NCBI RefSeq assembly: GCF_000010805.1
Contig: NC_012522.1
Span: forward strand, 4,712,001 to 4,776,000
Length of the DNA stretch: 64,000 nt
From: Rhodococcus opacus B4
Lineage (GTDB): Bacteria > Actinomycetota > Actinomycetes > Mycobacteriales > Mycobacteriaceae
Direction: 5' to 3'
Below are positions 59,910-64,000 of the stretch, in pieces (the first letter of the stretch is position 1; each line of letters starts with the position of its first letter). The translations under genes were made by a program, and so were the position numbers. The notes beneath the pieces were generated by a model. It was not told the DNA's origin. It worked only from the letters and a program-made list of their open reading frames with translations, and did not search any database.

Positions 59910-61214
59910 GTGGATCGCACACAGGTCGTCATCGTGGGATCGGGATTCGGCGCCCTCGCGGCGGCGAAGAAGCTCGGCAAGGCAGGCACGCCGTTCGTGC
60001 TGATTTCCGAGACCACCGAACATCTGTTCCAGCCGCTCCTGTACCAGGTCGCGACCGGTGTCATCTCGCCCGGCGAGATCGCCCCGTCGATCCGCGCGAT
60101 CCTCGCCAAGTACCCCAGCGGCGACGTCCGGCTCGGCCGTGTCGTCGACGTCGACCCGGACAAGAAAGAGGTCGTCTACGAGGCCGGCAGCATCCGCCAC
60201 ACGATCGGCTACGACAGCCTCGTCGCCGCGACGGGCGCACGGCAGGCCTACTTCGGCCGCGACGAGTTCGCCGAGGTCACGTACGCGCTCAAGACCGTCG
60301 CCGACGCCGACCGGCTGCGGCGCCAGATCGTCCGCTGCTTCGAGGAGGCGCACACCACCTCCGACGCGGAGCGCCGGCGCGACCTGCTGCATTTCATCGT
60401 GATCGGTGCCGGCCCGACCGGTGTCGAACTGGCAGGTCAGATCAAGGAACTGGCCGGCCGCTACTTCGAGAAGTCGCTCCGCGACATCACGGCCGAAGAG
60501 GTCACCGTCACCCTGGTCGAGGGCGCAGGCGAGACGCTGCCGGTCTTCGGCGGCAAGCTCAGCAAGTACACGCAGGACTCGCTGGAGAAGGCGGGTGTCG
60601 AGGTGGTGCTCGGCACCATGGTCACGGACATCGACGAACACGGTGCCACGCTGTCGTCGCCGAGTACCGGTTTCGAGAAGCGCCTCACGGCCGACACGAT
60701 CATCTGGTCGGCCGGCATCCAGGCCAACGACTTCGCCGCCGTACTCGCGGACCGGACCGGCTGTGAGACCGGCCGCGGTGGCCGCCTCCTGGTCGACGAG
60801 GACCTCACGGTGGGCCGCTACGACGACGTCTTCGCGATCGGCGACATGGCCTCGCTGAACAACCTCCCCGCGCAGTCGCCGTTCGCGATGCAGGGCGGCA
60901 GGCACGTCGCGGCGATCATCACCGGAAAGCGCGCCCTCGGAACGCCGTTCAAGTACCGAGACAAGGGCAGCATGGCCATCATCAACCGGTTCCGCGCCAT
61001 CACCCGCGTCGGTAAGATCGAGCTGACCGGTGTGCTCGCCTGGTTCCTGTGGCTGGCCGTGCACCTCGTCTACCTGGTCGGGTTCCGCAACCGGTACGTC
61101 GCGGTGATGTCGTGGTTCGGATCGTTCCTCGGCCACCGCCGCCCGCACTTCCACTACGCCCAGGAGATCGAAACCATCGAGTTGCGCGACCAGCGAGAGG
61201 ACGCCGCAGCCTAA
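59910..61214 (+). CDS. ndh: type II NADH dehydrogenase (NDH-2)
   Basis: A 434-residue membrane-associated flavoprotein that oxidises NADH and reduces menaquinone without pumping protons. FAD motif VIVGSGFGALAAAKKLG opens the protein; EHLFQPLLYQVATG, the second Rossmann VIGAGPTGVELAGQ and VFAIGDMASLN are typical of NDH-2. The C terminus has a hydrophobic membrane anchor (LAWFLWLAVHLVYLVGF). GTG 59910 is set by AGGAGG 7 nt upstream. It is divergent from lysR, so expression is probably adjusted by that regulator. Confidence 0.9.
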   Translation: MDRTQVVIVGSGFGALAAAKKLGKAGTPFVLISETTEHLFQPLLYQVATGVISPGEIAPSIRAILAKYPSGDVRLGRVVDVDPDKKEVVYEAGSIRHTIGYDSLVAATGARQAYFGRDEFAEVTYALKTVADADRLRRQIVRCFEEAHTTSDAERRRDLLHFIVIGAGPTGVELAGQIKELAGRYFEKSLRDITAEEVTVTLVEGAGETLPVFGGKLSKYTQDSLEKAGVEVVLGTMVTDIDEHGATLSSPSTGFEKRLTADTIIWSAGIQANDFAAVLADRTGCETGRGGRLLVDEDLTVGRYDDVFAIGDMASLNNLPAQSPFAMQGGRHVAAIITGKRALGTPFKYRDKGSMAIINRFRAITRVGKIELTGVLAWFLWLAVHLVYLVGFRNRYVAVMSWFGSFLGHRRPHFHYAQEIETIELRDQREDAAA

Positions 61215-61223
61215 CGTGGTCCC
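61212..61223 (+). promoter_or_regulatory. possible leaderless promoter of the NUDIX gene, overlapping the ndh stop
   Basis: TAACGT at 61212-61217 starts with the ndh stop codon and ends 6 nt before ATG 61224; it fits TANNNT. No Shine-Dalgarno sequence is visible. Confidence 0.35.
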
Positions 61224-61700
61224 ATGACCGTCACCAGCGCTGGAGTGCTCCTGTATCGCTTCGACGATGCGGGGGTGCTCCAGCTGTGGATCGTGCACAT
61301 GGGCGGCCCGTTCTGGGCGCGTAAGGACGAGGCCGCGTGGTCGATCCCCAAGGGCATCTACGTCGAGGGGGAGGATCCCTTCGCGGCAGCGCTGCGCGAG
61401 TACGAGGAAGAGATCGGTGCACCGCCGCCGGACGTCGAGTATCACCTGCTCGGACAATTCAAGCAGCCGTCCCGCAAGCTGATCACCGTCTACCTGGCGG
61501 AGGCGAAGGACGACGTCACCTTCGTCGGGAGCAACACCTTCGAACTGGAGTGGCCGCCGCGGTCGGGGAAGTTTCAGCAGTTCCCCGAGGTCGACGACGC
61601 CCGCTGGTTCCCGGTGAGCGTCGCCGAGACGAAACTGGTCAAGGGCCAGCGCCCGATTGTGCTTCGCACCCGTGAGTACTTATTAACGTCGGGCGGTTAA
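61224..61700 (+). CDS. NUDIX hydrolase
   Basis: A 158-residue small hydrolase of nucleoside-diphosphate derivatives. The NUDIX box is complete: GIYVEGEDPFAAALREYEEE followed by IG, with the Gx5Ex7REUxEE pattern. The N terminus VTSAGVLLYRF and WSIPKG match the group that hydrolyses dinucleoside polyphosphates or nucleotides. It lies 9 bp after ndh. The last nine residues, REYLLTSGG, and the TAA stop are encoded by the palindromic element at 61672, so the natural C terminus probably was a few residues different. Confidence 0.9.
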   Translation: MTVTSAGVLLYRFDDAGVLQLWIVHMGGPFWARKDEAAWSIPKGIYVEGEDPFAAALREYEEEIGAPPPDVEYHLLGQFKQPSRKLITVYLAEAKDDVTFVGSNTFELEWPPRSGKFQQFPEVDDARWFPVSVAETKLVKGQRPIVLRTREYLLTSGG

Positions 61701-61711
61701 TAAGTACTCAC
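61672..61711. repeat. dispersed palindromic element, copy D
   Basis: The 40-bp core is identical to copy C at 33580: 16-bp perfect arms (GTGAGTACTTATTAAC) around GTCGGGCG; three more flanking pairs extend it to 61669-61714. It carries the TAA of the NUDIX gene and the TGA of the convergent molybdenum hydroxylase gene. The identity of copies C and D over 40 bp, 28 kb apart, shows active spread or gene conversion. Confidence 0.92.
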
Positions 61712-64000
61712 GGGGGCGAAGCGCATCGCCAGACGGCGGCGGGGGTCATCGGGAGGCTGCGGAGCCGGGCGCCCGTTGCGTCCGCGATGGCGTTGGCCAG
61801 GGCCGGCGCGACCGGGTTGTACGGGGATTCGCTCATCGACTTGGCGCCGTGCGGACCCAGCTCGTCGTAGGTGTCCGCGAAATAGACCTCGGTGTCCGGG
61901 ACGTCCACGAGCTGCGGGATGTGATAGTTCCGCAGCTGCGGGTTGAGCACGGTCCCGGCTCCGTCGAGCAGGATCTCCTCGTACAGCGCGCTGCCGATCG
62001 CCTGTGCCACGCCGCCCTCGACCTGCCCGCGGCACTGCTGCGGGTTGAGGACCGTGCCGGCATCCGCCGCCTGGATGGACTGCAGGATCCGGACCTCCCC
62101 GGTGACGGTGTCGACCGCGACCCGGAAGGCGTGCACGTTGAAGACCACCGACCGCGGGGTGCCGTCGTGGTGCCCCTCCGCGCGGAGCGGTCCCTCGGGC
62201 ACCAGCTTGTCGAGTTCGACGGTTCGCCCGGCGACCTCGACGGCGTCGGGTGTCAGCGCGCAGTCGCTGTCCTCGGCGGCGCCCGCGACGCGGCGAGCGA
62301 CCTCGAACAGCTGCTCCCGCAACCGGGTTCCGGCGAGATGTACCGCCTTTCCGGCGACGACCGTGCCTGCCGAGCCGAACGCTCCGGTGTCATGGTCGGC
62401 GACGTCGGTGTCGGATTGGATCACGGTGATCCGGTCGGCGGTGGTGCCCAGCGCGGACGCGGCGAGCTGCGCGTGGACGGTGGTGGTGCCGTTGCCGAAC
62501 TCGGCGGTGCCCACCCGAAGTTCGTACCGGCCGCCCTCGACGAGGGTGCAGGACACGTCCGCGAAGTGCCCCCGCGGCGGAATGGTCGCGATCATGGACG
62601 CCGCCATGCCCTCGCCGACCCGCCACTGCGGCCCGTCCGGCGGGTGCACGTCGTTGCCGCGGCGCAAAGCAGCCTCCGCGAGGTCGAGGCACTGGTCGAG
62701 TCCGTAACTGCCGTAAGTGAGGTCGCCGTGCTCCACCTCGAAGTCGACGAAGTCGTCACCCGGCACGACGACGTTGCGGCGACGCAACTCGAACGGATCG
62801 ATCCCCAGCTCCGCGGCCAGTTGGTCGAGCGCGGACTCCACCGCGAAGATGATCTGGCCCAGACCGTAACCGCGGAACGCCCCGGACGGCAGGTTGTTGG
62901 TGTAGACGGCCTGGGCATCCACCCGCTTGTTCGGCGACCGGTACAGCGCAACGGATTCGCTGCAGCCGTGGAACATCACCCCCACCGAGTGATTGCCGTA
63001 GGCTCCGGCGTCCGAGAGCACGTCGACGGCGAGCGCGGTCAGCTTTCCGTCGCCGCCGGCCCCGACCTTCACCGAGACCCGCATGGGATGCCGGCACGGT
63101 GCGATCGTGAACTGGTCGGAGCGGGTGAATTCATACTGCACCGGTCGGCCGGTGCGCAGCACGGCGAGGGCGACGAGATCCTCGACCAGCATCTCCTGCT
63201 TCGCGCCGAAGCCACCCCCGACGCGGGCCGTGAACACCCGGACCTGTGCGCGGTCGAGGGAGAACAGGTGAGCGAGTTCGTCGCGGACGAGAAAGGGCAC
63301 CTGGGTGCTGCTGCGGAGGGTGAGCCGCCCGTCGGAGTCGAGCCAGCCGATGGCCGAATGGGTTTCGAGGTGGGTGTGCTGCACGCGTTGTGTCTGCCAC
63401 GTGCCCTCGACCACCGCGCCGGTGTCCCGTGCCGCCGCGAGTCCGGCCGCGAGGTCACCGACCTCGCCGTGCACCTCGGCCACCAGGTTCCGGGCCGGAT
63501 CCGCGATCCGGGACTCGGCGCCCTTGTCGCCGTGCAGCAGGGGTGCACCGGGGCGGCGCGCCAGGTCGGGGTCGAAGACCGGTTCGAGGACCTCGTACTC
63601 CGCCTCGATCAGTTCCACTGCGCGCCGGGCGATGTCGACCGAGTCGGCGACGACGGCCGCGACGCGCTGCCCCCGGAACCGCAGGATGGTGTCGAACACG
63701 TAGGTGTCGTCGGGGTCGTCGGTACGGAATTCGTGGCGGGCCGTGGAGTAGGCCACGTCGGGACTGTCGCGGTGGGTGAGCACCGCGTGGACGCCGGGCA
63801 GTCGCTCTGCGGCGGACGTGTCGAGGCGGGTGATGCGGGCGTGCGGATGCGGGCTGCCGAGGATCTGGATGTGCGTCAGCCCGTCGACGGCGAGGTCGAG
63901 CGTGTAGGGTTCGGCGCCGCACACCACGCGCGTGGCGGCAGGAGCGGGAATGGAACGGCCGAACGACCTACCAACACTGTCTGATTCGGTGGTGCAGACG
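61708..64000 (-). CDS. xanthine dehydrogenase family molybdenum-binding subunit (5' end beyond window)
   Basis: At least 763 residues of a molybdenum hydroxylase large subunit. The reading frame is open to the window edge. It holds the Mo-cofactor motifs VRVFTARVGGGFGAKQEML, SGAFRGYGLGQ, GTAEFGNGTTTVHAQ and FGSAGTVVAGKAVHLAG; the catalytic Glu probably is in GAKSMSESPYNPVAPA. Such enzymes hydroxylate purines, N-heterocycles or aldehydes. Whether a [2Fe-2S] domain is fused upstream cannot be seen: the sequence at the edge reads VGRSFGRSIPAP, a typical start of the Mo subunit. No FAD subunit is in the window. Its stop codon is in the palindromic element at 61672. Confidence 0.88.
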   Translation of the reverse strand, partial: VCTTESDSVGRSFGRSIPAPAATRVVCGAEPYTLDLAVDGLTHIQILGSPHPHARITRLDTSAAERLPGVHAVLTHRDSPDVAYSTARHEFRTDDPDDTYVFDTILRFRGQRVAAVVADSVDIARRAVELIEAEYEVLEPVFDPDLARRPGAPLLHGDKGAESRIADPARNLVAEVHGEVGDLAAGLAAARDTGAVVEGTWQTQRVQHTHLETHSAIGWLDSDGRLTLRSSTQVPFLVRDELAHLFSLDRAQVRVFTARVGGGFGAKQEMLVEDLVALAVLRTGRPVQYEFTRSDQFTIAPCRHPMRVSVKVGAGGDGKLTALAVDVLSDAGAYGNHSVGVMFHGCSESVALYRSPNKRVDAQAVYTNNLPSGAFRGYGLGQIIFAVESALDQLAAELGIDPFELRRRNVVVPGDDFVDFEVEHGDLTYGSYGLDQCLDLAEAALRRGNDVHPPDGPQWRVGEGMAASMIATIPPRGHFADVSCTLVEGGRYELRVGTAEFGNGTTTVHAQLAASALGTTADRITVIQSDTDVADHDTGAFGSAGTVVAGKAVHLAGTRLREQLFEVARRVAGAAEDSDCALTPDAVEVAGRTVELDKLVPEGPLRAEGHHDGTPRSVVFNVHAFRVAVDTVTGEVRILQSIQAADAGTVLNPQQCRGQVEGGVAQAIGSALYEEILLDGAGTVLNPQLRNYHIPQLVDVPDTEVYFADTYDELGPHGAKSMSESPYNPVAPALANAIADATGARLRSLPMTPAAVWRCASPP

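Noticed and set aside
13160-61711. The four palindromes as a CRISPR array
   Set aside because: Copies are 8-28 kb apart with genes between them; there are no spacers and no cas genes.
61849-63984. A 711-codon open frame antisense to the molybdenum hydroxylase gene
   Set aside because: No family wording, biased composition, and the other strand carries a complete set of molybdenum hydroxylase motifs.

Overview
The window looks like chromosome of a high-GC mycolic-acid actinobacterium, most probably Rhodococcus (R. jostii / R. opacus group by overall feel; the species is inference). The grounds are the GC-rich coding, the mycobacterial-type gene order lpqE-radA-disA / carD-ispD-ispF-cysS-rlmB, a KstR-controlled cholesterol operon with perfect KstR boxes, and an EspG/PPE/DUF3558 cluster. 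No rRNA, tRNA, CRISPR array, insertion sequence or phage gene was recognised. No gene-free gap exceeds 300 bases.

Layout. (1) 1-2.1 kb: 5' end of aspartase, a divergent FadR-type GntR regulator with two identical 11-bp palindromes, and a CitE-like lyase that seems to start at ATT. (2) 2.1-10.2 kb: conserved housekeeping block disA, a thioesterase, radA, lpqE, carD, ispD, ispF, cysS and rlmB. (3) 10.2-21.3 kb: orphan pxpC, a ZIP-like transporter, then ald, pucR, mmsA, a class III aminotransferase and a short NAD-glutamate dehydrogenase. This set fits omega-amino acid (beta-alanine type) breakdown with alanine and glutamate recycling. (4) 21.3-33.6 kb: two APC permeases, an Lrp regulator, an aminobutyraldehyde-type dehydrogenase, an aminotransferase, then a tight run of NodB-fold hydrolase, C45 acyltransferase-VOC fusion, SDR, Rieske oxygenase and its reductase. 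This looks like an undescribed catabolic pathway for an amide or imide with an amine part. (5) 33.6-35 kb: pxpB-pxpA, the rest of 5-oxoprolinase. (6) 35.1-38 kb: PPE-like protein, EspG, a small helical protein and a DUF3558 lipoprotein, a type VII secretion accessory island that becomes AT-richer toward its end. (7) 38-42 kb: ZnuABC-type metal transporter and a LacI regulator. (8) 42-44.6 kb: trehalose-phosphatase fused to a GH15 trehalase-like domain. (9) 44.6-52.4 kb: kstR, fadE34 and the side-chain operon fadE28-fadE29-chsH2-chsH1-ltp2. (10) 52.4-64 kb: flavin monooxygenase, LuxR-TPR regulator, DrrAB-like exporter, MocA-like cytidylyltransferase, alpha/beta hydrolase, LysR, NDH-2, NUDIX hydrolase and the large subunit of a molybdenum hydroxylase that runs off the window.

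The structure least explained by genes is a dispersed palindromic element of 40-50 bp found four times (13.2, 21.3, 33.6 and 61.7 kb), each time at gene 3' ends and three times between convergent genes. Five flanking genes take their stop codon from inside it, and its stem shows a compensatory base change. Other recurrent signals are six start codons preceded 6-8 nt by a TANNNT -10 box (leaderless transcription) and an ACGC-N3-GCGT motif around the Lrp regulator.
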